A stretch of DNA of 64,000 bases from Streptomyces iranensis. Its GTDB lineage: Bacteria; Actinomycetota; Actinomycetes; Streptomycetales; Streptomycetaceae. The stretch is from the NCBI RefSeq assembly GCF_017874715.1, contig NZ_JAGGLR010000020.1, positions 62,001 to 126,000 of the forward strand, given 5' to 3'. The first letter of the stretch is position 1, and every line of letters begins with the position of its first letter. Below are positions 17,059 to 23,645 of the stretch, piece after piece. The position numbers and the translations under genes are program-made. The notes beneath the pieces are model-generated. The model was given only the letters and a program-made list of their open reading frames with translations, was not told where the DNA came from and did not search any database.

Positions 17059-17463
17059 TCAGCTGGGTGCGCCGCTCTCCTGCCTGGCCTCGACTCCCAG
17101 GTGCTCCCCCACCCGGTTGACCAGCAGCGCCATCTCGTAGGCGACCTGCCCCACATCCGCGTCCGGCCCGGTGAGCACGCACAGACAGCTGCCGTCCCCC
17201 GCCGCCGTGACGAAGAGGACGCCCTCGTCGAATTCGACCATCGTCTGCCGCACCCGGCCCGTGCGGAAGTGGTGCCCGGAGCCCTTGGCGAGGCTGTGCA
17301 GCCCGGACGCCACCGCGGCCAGGTGCTCGGCGTCCTGGCGCACCAGCGTGGAACTCGCCCCCGTCACCAGCCCGTCGTTGGACAGCACCAGCGCGTGCCG
17401 TATCTCCGCGATCCGCTCGGTCAGGTCGTCCAGTAACCAGTCGAGCCCCTTGTTCACTGCCAT
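17059..17463 (-). CDS. Roadblock/LC7-domain protein (conservon CvnB-like), orphan
   Basis: The 134-residue single-domain protein reads LDWLLDDLTERIAEIRHALVLSNDGLVTGASSTLVRQDAEHLAAVASGLHSLAKGSG, the standard opening of CvnB proteins, followed by VEFDEGVLFVTAAGDGSCLCVLTGPDADVGQVAYEMALLVNRVGEHL. In conservons such a protein sits between a histidine kinase (CvnA), a DUF742 protein (CvnC) and a GTPase (CvnD); none of those is present here, so it is an orphan. Roadblock proteins act as GTPase modulators in MglB-like pairs. It is divergent from the PPOX gene. A second, diverged copy lies at 19227-19745. Confidence 0.9.
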   Translation of the reverse strand: MAVNKGLDWLLDDLTERIAEIRHALVLSNDGLVTGASSTLVRQDAEHLAAVASGLHSLAKGSGHHFRTGRVRQTMVEFDEGVLFVTAAGDGSCLCVLTGPDADVGQVAYEMALLVNRVGEHLGVEARQESGAPS

Positions 17464-17582
17464 ATCCGGTTCCTCCCCGATTACCCTTCAGCTGCGTGCC
17501 AGCCTTTCTCACTGCCGCCGTCTGGGCAACCCGCCCCGCCCGGCACCCCACGCTTGTGCGCTGATTGACGCAGGATGGGGAC

Positions 17583-18011
17583 ATGGCACAGAACATGACC
17601 AAGGATCAGTGGCAGAAGTTCGTCACGGAGGGCACCCGCACCGCGAAGCTGGCGACCGTGCGGGCCGACGGAAGTCCGCACCTCGCCCCCGTGTGGTTCC
17701 TGCTCGACGGGGACGACCTCGTCTTCAACACAGGTCAGGAGACGGTCAAGGGACGCAACTTGGCCCGGGACGGCCGGCTCACCATCTGTGTGGACGACGA
17801 CAGGCCGCCGTTCGCCTTCGTCACCCTGCGGGGGCGCGCCGAGCTGATCGACGATCTGGGGCAGGTCCGCGACTGGGCCGCCCGGATCGCCGCCCGTTAC
17901 ATGGGCGAGGACCGGGCCGAGGAGTACGGCGACCGCAACGGCGTGCCGGGCGAGCTGCTGGTCAGGGTGCGCATCGACAAGGTGCTCGCGCTCTCCGGGG
18001 TCGCCGAGTAG
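17583..18011 (+). CDS. PPOX-class F420-dependent oxidoreductase
   Basis: The 142-residue product has the split-barrel FMN/F420-binding fold: FVTEGTRTAKLATVRADGSPHLAPVWFLLDGDDLVFNTGQETVKGRNLARDGRLTICVDD, then FAFVTLRGRAELIDDL and a C-terminal VRVRIDKVLALSGVAE. This is the actinobacterial Rv1155-like group that uses reduced F420 to reduce an unknown substrate or scavenge cofactors. ATG 17583 is preferred over TTG 17565 because GGATGGGG lies directly upstream of it. It is monocistronic and converges with the alcohol dehydrogenase gene 53 bp downstream. Confidence 0.9.
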   Translation: MAQNMTKDQWQKFVTEGTRTAKLATVRADGSPHLAPVWFLLDGDDLVFNTGQETVKGRNLARDGRLTICVDDDRPPFAFVTLRGRAELIDDLGQVRDWAARIAARYMGEDRAEEYGDRNGVPGELLVRVRIDKVLALSGVAE

Positions 18012-18064
18012 CGAGATTCGACCGAAACCCATCCCTTCATGACGCACCCGCGCCCATCCGACGT

Positions 18065-19258
18065 TTACGGGCGCATGAGGATCTTTATCGCACCGTCCTC
18101 CTTGTGCTGGAACATCTCATAGGCGCGGGGGGCCTCCTCCAGCGGGACGCGATGGGTGGCGAACCCGTCGACGCCCAGCGGGTCGTCGTCCGTCAGCAGC
18201 GGGAAGATGTCGTCGGCCCAGCGCCGCACGTTCGCCTGGCCCATCCGCAGCTGGATCTGCTTGTCGAACATGGTCATCAGCGGCAGCGGATCGGCCATCC
18301 CGCCGTAGATCCCGCTGAGGGAGATCGTTCCGCCGCGCCGCACCAGCGCGATGGCCAGCCGCAGCGCCGCCAGCCGGTCGACCCCGGCCTTCTCCGTGAG
18401 CTTGGCGGCCCATTCCCGCGGCAGGAGACCCGTGGCCCGCTGGGCGGTCCGGCCCAGCGGGCTGCCGTGGGCCTCCGTGCCCACCGCGTCGATGACCGCG
18501 TCCGGTCCGCGGCCGCCGGTGGTCGAGAGGATGGCCTCGACCAGGTCCTCCTGACGGGAGAAGTCATTGAGGTCATGGACCTCGACGCCGTCGGCGCGCG
18601 CCCGGCGCAGCCGCTCGGGGACGAGGTCCACGCCGATGACCCGGTCGGCCAGGCCCTGGACCTTGGCCACCCGGCAGGCCATGTTCCCGATGGGACCCAG
18701 CCCCAGGACCGCGAACGTGCCGCCGCGCGGCATCTCCGCGTACTCGACCGCCTGCCACGCTGTGGGCAGTACGTCGGACAGATAGACGTAGCGGTCGTCG
18801 TGGACTCCTTCGGGCACCTTGATCGGGCCGTACTGGGCCTGCGGCACCCTCAGGTATTCCGCCTGGCCGCCGGCCACCGCGCCGTAGAGCTTGGTGTAGC
18901 CGAAGAGCTCCGCCCCCATGCCGTGCTCGGTGACCTGGGTGGTCTCGCACTGCGTCGGCAGACCGGAGCGGCACATCCAGCAGTGTCCGCAGGCGATCTG
19001 GAACGGGACCACCACCCGGTCGCCGGGCTTGATGTGCGTCACCTCCGGACCGGTCTCCTCCACGATGCCCATCGGTTCGTGGCCGAGGATGTCGCCGGGG
19101 GTCATGAAGGGCGTGAGCACCTCGTACAGGTGCAGATCGGACCCGCACAGCCCCGTGGTGGTGATCCGGACGATCGCGTCCGTCGGCTCCTTGATGATGG
19201 GGTCGGGCACCGTCTCGACCCGCACATCATGTCGGCCCTGCCAGGTCACCGCTCGCAT
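18065..19258 (-). CDS. Zinc-dependent alcohol/formaldehyde-type dehydrogenase
   Basis: The 397-residue medium-chain dehydrogenase has catalytic zinc ligands C38, H60 and E61 (GLCGSDLH, GHEPMGIVEETG). Structural zinc cysteines are C90, C93, C96 and C104 (ACGHCWMC...C). A Rossmann motif (VLGLGPIGNMACRVAKVQG) is followed by IGVDLVPERL, where Asp suggests NAD preference. Length and insertions match the glutathione-independent formaldehyde dehydrogenase-like subgroup. ATG 19258 has GAAGGGG upstream. The start lies inside the 3' end of the upstream roadblock gene (32-bp overlap as annotated), so the two are probably translationally coupled. Confidence 0.92.
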   Translation of the reverse strand: MRAVTWQGRHDVRVETVPDPIIKEPTDAIVRITTTGLCGSDLHLYEVLTPFMTPGDILGHEPMGIVEETGPEVTHIKPGDRVVVPFQIACGHCWMCRSGLPTQCETTQVTEHGMGAELFGYTKLYGAVAGGQAEYLRVPQAQYGPIKVPEGVHDDRYVYLSDVLPTAWQAVEYAEMPRGGTFAVLGLGPIGNMACRVAKVQGLADRVIGVDLVPERLRRARADGVEVHDLNDFSRQEDLVEAILSTTGGRGPDAVIDAVGTEAHGSPLGRTAQRATGLLPREWAAKLTEKAGVDRLAALRLAIALVRRGGTISLSGIYGGMADPLPLMTMFDKQIQLRMGQANVRRWADDIFPLLTDDDPLGVDGFATHRVPLEEAPRAYEMFQHKEDGAIKILMRP

Positions 19259-19745
19259 CACCGCACCCCTTCGCCGTAGTCGTCGGAATGACCTTCCGAG
19301 GGCCATTTCGGGTACCCCGGCGCATCCGGCCGAACCGTCGGCGGGACCATGAGCCGCGCCCCCGGTCCACCAGGTTCACGAGCCGGGCCGTCTCCTCGGC
19401 GATCACGGCCGGCTCGGCGCCCGCGGTGCCCAGCACGGCCAGGCACGCGCCGTCGGCCAACGCCGCGACGAAGAGGGTGCCCGCCGCCATCTCGATCATC
19501 GTCCGCCGGGACGGGCCGCCACGCCCCCGGCGCCCGGCGCTCACGGCGATGCCATGGAATCCGGAGGCGACGGCGGCCAGGTGCTCTGCCTCATGGCGGG
19601 AGAGCCCACCGGACGCGCTGACGGTGACCCCGTCCCGGGAGAGCACCACGGCATGGCGTACGCCCGTGGCCCCGGCCACCAGATCGCCAAGGATCCGGTC
19701 GAGATCGGCCATGGAGCGTGCGGCGGTGCTGCGCGGCTTGGTCAT
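19227..19745 (-). CDS. Roadblock/LC7-domain protein, probable frameshift near the C-terminus
   Basis: Residues 1-127 form a normal CvnB-like roadblock domain (LDRILGDLVAGATGVRHAVVLSRDGVTVSASGGLSRHEAEHLAAVASGFH ... ARLVNLVDRG). The remaining about 45 residues are Arg-rich and atypical (SWSRRRFGRMRRG...). Adding one G to the five-G run (complement of 19359-19363) switches to a frame with a calmer tail (MVPPTVRPDAPGYPKWPSEG) that ends in TGA overlapping the dehydrogenase ATG (TGATG). This suggests either a one-base deletion in this strain or a sequencing error. As with 17059-17463, no conservon kinase, DUF742 protein or GTPase is adjacent. It appears to form an operon with the dehydrogenase. Confidence 0.78.
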   Translation of the reverse strand: MTKPRSTAARSMADLDRILGDLVAGATGVRHAVVLSRDGVTVSASGGLSRHEAEHLAAVASGFHGIAVSAGRRGRGGPSRRTMIEMAAGTLFVAALADGACLAVLGTAGAEPAVIAEETARLVNLVDRGRGSWSRRRFGRMRRGTRNGPRKVIPTTTAKGCGDASGDLAGPT

Positions 19746-19986
19746 GGGCGGTCTCCCTCGGTCGGGATGCGCCGCGCCGGGCGGCGCTCCAGGTGTTCCC
19801 CTGGGCCAGGGACGCTAGCCCCGGCGGGGACGCACATTGAGGGCGCATTACGGAACCTGTTGAAAATTGACAGAGTCAGATGCCAGAGCGATCGATGAGC
19901 GTCCAAATCTGCCCTCAAAGCGGGCGTAGGCTGCTTGCTCAGCGCAGCGCTTCACCGTCGTATCCAAGGTGTCCCGAGGAGTTTCC

Positions 19987-20607
19987 GTGCCACATGAGCC
20001 CTCCCGTGGAAACAGTGCGGCCGACGTACGGGACTTCTTCACCCCCAGGGCGGCCGAGTGGGATCGCCGCTTCCCGGACGACGGCCCCGCCTACGCCGCC
20101 GCCGTCGCCGACCTCGGGCTCCGCCCAGGGGACGCGGTGCTCGACGCGGGGTGTGGAACGGGGCGTGCGCTGCCCGCACTGCGCGCCGCGGTCGGCCCCG
20201 AGGGGACGGTCCTCGGAGTGGACCTCACCCCGGCCATGCTGGACGCCGCCCTGCGCGAGGGCCGGGACGGCTTCGCGGGCCTCGCCCTCGCCGATGTGGC
20301 GCGGCTGCCGCTGCGCGACGGCTGCCTCGACGCGGTGTTCGCCGCCGGGCTGATCTCCCATCTCTCCGACCCCCGCGAGAACCTGTGCGAACTGGCCCGG
20401 GTGGTGCGCCCCGGCGGACGGCTCGCGCTGTTCCATCCGGTGGGGCGGGCCGCTTTCGCCGCCCGCCACGGCCGTACCCTCACCCCCGACGACCTGCGGG
20501 CGGAGGCCCAGCTGCGGCCGTTGCTGGCGGGCGCCGGCTGGCGGCTGGAGTCGTACACCGACGAGGACACACGCTTTCTGGCGCTCTCCGTCCGCGAAGT
20601 CGGCTGA
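19987..20607 (+). CDS. SAM-dependent class I methyltransferase
   Basis: The 206-residue protein has the small-molecule methyltransferase core: VRDFFTPRAAEWDRRFPDD, motif I AVLDAGCGTGRALPALR, post-I VLGVDLTPAMLDAA, ALADVARLPLRDGCLDAVFAAGLISHL, then RVVRPGGRLALFHP. GTG 19987 is chosen over GTG 19969 because GAGGAG at 19976-19981 lies 5 bp before it. The substrate is unknown and no biosynthetic genes are adjacent. The stop codon lies inside an 18-bp tandem repeat, so three in-frame TGAs occur in a row, 18 bp apart. It converges with the alpha/beta hydrolase gene. Confidence 0.88.
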   Translation: MPHEPSRGNSAADVRDFFTPRAAEWDRRFPDDGPAYAAAVADLGLRPGDAVLDAGCGTGRALPALRAAVGPEGTVLGVDLTPAMLDAALREGRDGFAGLALADVARLPLRDGCLDAVFAAGLISHLSDPRENLCELARVVRPGGRLALFHPVGRAAFAARHGRTLTPDDLRAEAQLRPLLAGAGWRLESYTDEDTRFLALSVREVG

Positions 20608-20649
20608 GGATCAGAAGTCCGCTGAGGATCAGGAGTCCGCTGAGGATCG
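20596..20649. repeat. 18-bp x 3 tandem repeat over the methyltransferase stop codon
   Basis: Units close to GAAGTCCGCTGAGGATCA start at 20596, 20614 and 20632. The first includes the last codons and TGA (20605-20607) of the methyltransferase. Because 18 is a multiple of three, the stop codon is repeated in frame at 20623 and 20641. Confidence 0.9.
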
Positions 20650-20691
20650 GAAGGGCCGACCGGACCGGAACGGCCGGCCCGAGCAGACCGC

Positions 20692-21459
20692 TCAGGGCTG
20701 ACCCGCGACCGCCGCCGCGAAGCCTGGGGCGTTGTCGAACATCACGTTGTGCCCCGCTCCGGGCACGGTGCGGACCGTCACCCCCGCCGCCGTCAGTTCC
20801 TCGCGCCCGCTGAGCTCCTCGCCGTGCCCGCCGGCGAGAAAGGTGCGGGGAATCCCCAGGCCGAGGAGCATCTCCCGCATGGTCGGCCGGGTGCCGCGGA
20901 CCAGTGCGCACGCGCTGCGGTGCAGGGCGGTCGGGTCGGCGAGCCGCATCGTCGCCCGCCACACCGGCCCGATCCGCTCCAGGGTCTCCTCGAATCCGCC
21001 GCCGCGCACGAACGTGTCCTCCGTGTACGCCGCGATCCGGCTACTGCCCGCCGACAGCGGCGGATCGGGATCCAGGTTGGCCTCGGTCAGCACCAGACGG
21101 GACACCAGTTCCGGGCGGCGCACCGCCAGCACGATGGCGACCGATCCGCCCATGCTGTGCCCGATGAGCTCGGCGCCACTCGCCCCGGCCGCGTCGAGGG
21201 CCGAGGCCAGCGCGTCGGCGTGGTCCTCCAGCGTGTAGCCGAAGTCGGCGGGGCGGTCGCTGATCCCGTGGCCGGGCAGGTCCACGAAGAGCGACCGGCG
21301 GCCCGCGAGGGCCGGGACGGCGGCGATATGGGCGTGATAGACGGCCGATGTCGCGCCGAGCCCATGGACATACACCCGCGGCGGGCCGCCGTCCCCGCCC
21401 GCGGCCGTGCCGGTCCATCTGATGTGGGCCCCCTCCGGGCCGAATGAGGCGTGCTCCAT
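20692..21459 (-). CDS. Alpha/beta hydrolase
   Basis: The 255-residue protein shows the fold's standard elements: VYVHGLGATSAVY (oxyanion HG), FVDLPGHGISDRP, nucleophile elbow GHSMGG with Ser102, and catalytic His in GAGHNVMFD near the C-terminus. No signal peptide is visible, so it is probably cytoplasmic. Substrate cannot be told. It is divergent from a PadR regulator, and a perfect 24-bp palindrome lies 48 bp upstream of its start, so it is the likely target of that regulator. Confidence 0.9.
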   Translation of the reverse strand: MEHASFGPEGAHIRWTGTAAGGDGGPPRVYVHGLGATSAVYHAHIAAVPALAGRRSLFVDLPGHGISDRPADFGYTLEDHADALASALDAAGASGAELIGHSMGGSVAIVLAVRRPELVSRLVLTEANLDPDPPLSAGSSRIAAYTEDTFVRGGGFEETLERIGPVWRATMRLADPTALHRSACALVRGTRPTMREMLLGLGIPRTFLAGGHGEELSGREELTAAGVTVRTVPGAGHNVMFDNAPGFAAAVAGQP

Positions 21460-21506
21460 GGCCTTCCTCCCGCCGTTCCCGCCTTAAGGATCGCGTCGGG
21501 CACCGA

Positions 21507-21530
21507 CAATACATCGTTGTCGATGTATTG
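21507..21530. promoter_or_regulatory. PadR operator (perfect palindrome) between hydrolase and padR-type gene
   Basis: CAATACATCG (21507-21516) and CGATGTATTG (21521-21530) are perfect inverted repeats around TTGT. A/T-rich ATGTAT-type dyads are typical PadR operators, and the site lies in the 110-bp divergent promoter region between an alpha/beta hydrolase and a PadR gene. Autoregulation plus control of the hydrolase is inferred. Confidence 0.8.
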
Positions 21531-21569
21531 CGTCCACGAGGTACAGCGGTCTTGCGGCACAATGCGGTC

Positions 21570-22106
21570 ATGCTCGAACTCGCCATCCTGGGCTTCCTCC
21601 ATGACGCCCCACTGCACGGCTACGAGTTGCGCAAGCGCATCGCCGCGCTGACCGGACATGTGAAACCCGTGGCCGAGTCCACCCTCTACCCGGCGATCAA
21701 GCGGCTGGAGAAGGCCGGTCTGCTGGCCCGCCGAACCCAGCCGGGGGCGGGGGCCGCGCCCCGGCACGTGCTCACGCTGACCCCCGAGGGGCAGGCGGAG
21801 CTGCGCCGCCGTCTCGCGCATCCGGCGGACGTCGACATCACCGACGAGAACCGCTGGTTCACCGTGCTGGCGTTCCTGCGCCACCTCGACGACCCACCGG
21901 CACAGGCGGAGGTCCTGGAGCGCCGGATGGCCTTTCTGCGGCAGCCGTCGAGCTTCTTCTACGAGGGCGACCGCCCGTTGCGGGCCGAAGAGGTCGAGGA
22001 TCCGTTCCGGCGCGGCATCCTCACCATCGCCCGTGCCACCGGCCAGGCCGAACTGTCCTGGCTGCGGCGCACGCTGGACACACTCCGGGCGGCGACCGAC
22101 GACTGA
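21570..22106 (+). CDS. PadR family transcriptional regulator
   Basis: The 178-residue protein has the PadR winged helix (MLELAILGFLHDAPLHGYELRKRIAAL ... VAESTLYPAIKRLEKAGLLARR ... PRHVLTLTPEGQAELRRRL). A longer C-terminal helical dimerisation region (ENRWFTVLAFLRHLDDPPAQAEVLERRMAFL ... GQAELSWLRRTLDTLRA) marks the PadR-s2 type. ATG 21570 is chosen since the HTH begins right at it. A perfect palindrome 40 bp upstream is the probable binding site. It likely represses itself and the divergent hydrolase until an aromatic or drug-like ligand is bound. Confidence 0.92.
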   Translation: MLELAILGFLHDAPLHGYELRKRIAALTGHVKPVAESTLYPAIKRLEKAGLLARRTQPGAGAAPRHVLTLTPEGQAELRRRLAHPADVDITDENRWFTVLAFLRHLDDPPAQAEVLERRMAFLRQPSSFFYEGDRPLRAEEVEDPFRRGILTIARATGQAELSWLRRTLDTLRAATDD

Positions 22107-22208
22107 GGGCCGACCGCCTCCCGATGTCTCGACTCCATGGCTACTGGGTGGTTAAGGTGCGCGACGACGGATCGCTCATCGGATCCGCATGCGCAAGAGG
22201 AGGCTGTC

Positions 22209-23006
22209 GTGCCCGCCACGGAGGAGTCACGCGACGAGGCACTGTATGTGCTGACCGCAGTGCTGCTGACACCCGCTCAATTCCCGAGCGTGCTCGGCGA
22301 CGACTATCCCGAGGCATGTACCGCGCTCGGGCTGGAGCCGTACGACACCGGCTACGGACTGGTGCTGGGACAGGACGGCGGCGGCGCCCGCTGGACGGTG
22401 GTCACCGACGATGTGTCGCTCGTGGCCATCGCCATCGCGACCTGGGACTGCGGCATGGAGTACGCCCTGGGCATCGAAGACCGTACGGTGGTCGCCTCGC
22501 TTCCCGGCTGGCCGCTCGCCGTGGCCGTGGAGGCCCCGGGCGTACCGGCTCCCCATGATCCCGCGCCCGACCCCGAGCTGGGGGAAGACGCATCCCGGGC
22601 GCCGCTGTCGCCGCCGGACTCCGAGCGGTGGGGCCCGGCCCAGCGGCGGCTCGGCGCCGATGAGATCGCGCTCCAGTGGGCGATCTGGCGTGAGCAGGTC
22701 GACAGCGATGTGACGTTCGTTTCCCCGGGCGAGAAGCCGCACGGGGGCGTCCGGCGGGTGCTCGAAGAGGCGCGCGGCTATCTGGACTCACCCCCGCCGC
22801 TGGGGCGGATCCGCTCGGCGTTCGCCTCCGGTGACGCGCGGACGCTCCGGGCCGACGGGCCGGGCTGGAGCATGGTGGCCCGGACCGACGACATCGCGTT
22901 CGTGCTGCTGGACGACGCACCGGGCGAGGTGCTGCCGGTCGGCCGCGGCCCCGAGCTGCCGGGGCTGCTGACGGCTCTGGACAAGCTGGCCGTACGGCCC
23001 CACTGA
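22209..23006 (+). CDS. Protein of unknown function, Streptomyces type
   Basis: The 265-residue protein has no motif I recognise. It starts at GTG 22209, 5 bp after a strong AAGAGGAGG (22195-22203), so upstream codons are excluded. The first half (EALYVLTAVLLTPAQFPSVLGDDYPEACTALGL ... YGLVLGQDGGGARWTVVTDDVSLVAIAIATW) and the end (GPGWSMVARTDDIAFVLLDDAPGEVLPVGRGPELPGLLTALDKLA) look like alternating beta strands and helices. The middle is acidic and Pro-rich. There is no signal peptide or transmembrane helix. It is preceded by the PadR gene (102 bp) and followed by a non-coding region with a long inverted repeat. Confidence 0.72.
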   Translation: MPATEESRDEALYVLTAVLLTPAQFPSVLGDDYPEACTALGLEPYDTGYGLVLGQDGGGARWTVVTDDVSLVAIAIATWDCGMEYALGIEDRTVVASLPGWPLAVAVEAPGVPAPHDPAPDPELGEDASRAPLSPPDSERWGPAQRRLGADEIALQWAIWREQVDSDVTFVSPGEKPHGGVRRVLEEARGYLDSPPPLGRIRSAFASGDARTLRADGPGWSMVARTDDIAFVLLDDAPGEVLPVGRGPELPGLLTALDKLAVRPH

Positions 23007-23321
23007 GACCCGACGTCCCGCCCTGTCCCGTACGGGGTCGGTCAAGGACGCCGTACGGGCTGGTCACGACGCCGACCAGCCGTCCCACACGCCGACGCGC
23101 GTGACCAGCCGCCCGTACGGTCGCCCGCAGCCCTCTCCGTCCGGCCCCAGACGCCACCCCGGCCCTCGGCGGAGCATGACCGCTCCCCACCCGGCCGGGC
23201 CCGGAACGGGGTCGCGGGCGGTCCGCGGTCGGTACTGCACGGTCACTCCCGGGTGCGCTCCGCCCGTGGCCCCTGGCCCAGCCGGCCGCCTTGCGCGGCC
23301 GCGCTCGGCGGGCCGGCCGCT
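23007..23321. terminator. Non-coding region with long inverted repeat (23051-23120), probable terminator
   Basis: No gene is visible here. CCGTACGGGCTGGTCACG at 23051-23068 is matched by CGTGACCAGCC and CCGTACGG at 23100-23120 with a 2-base bulge, giving an 18-bp stem with a 31-nt loop that itself contains a GACCAGC copy able to form an alternative hairpin. It could terminate transcription from the plus-strand gene ending at 23006 and the minus-strand gene ending at 23322. The rest of the stretch shows CCGTACGG repeated several times but nothing else. Confidence 0.5.
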
Positions 23322-23504
23322 TCAGCGTCCCAGCTGCTTACGGGTGACCCTGCTCAGCCTGCGGCGCTGGGAGGGATCCAGCAGCAGATAGGCCGCCGCC
23401 GGCACTCCCACGATCACCAGCAGCGCAGCCCAGAAGGGCAGCACCCAGAGCAGGATCACACCTGCCACCACACCACCGGTGGCGACCTTCGCGCGTGTGG
23501 ACAT
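23322..23504 (-). CDS. Small two-helix membrane protein
   Basis: This 60-residue protein starts MSTRAKVATGGVVAGVILLW, continues through a second hydrophobic stretch (AALLVIVGVPAAAYLLL), and ends basic (QRRRLSRVTRKQLGR). That pattern indicates a hairpin of two membrane helices with a cytoplasmic basic tail. The start at 23504 is supported by GGAGG about 8 bp upstream. It is divergent from the SNF2 helicase gene. Function is unknown. Confidence 0.7.
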   Translation of the reverse strand: MSTRAKVATGGVVAGVILLWVLPFWAALLVIVGVPAAAYLLLDPSQRRRLSRVTRKQLGR

Positions 23505-23645
23505 CTCGCCCGCCTCCTTCACGGCCCATAGCCGCACTCACTCCACACAACGGACACCGACGGCGCCCGGTTCCTCCCCGCGCCGTGATCCTGTACCCTC
23601 GGGCGGCCGGGCTCGACTAGTCAAATTTGAGGAACGCTCAGCGCT

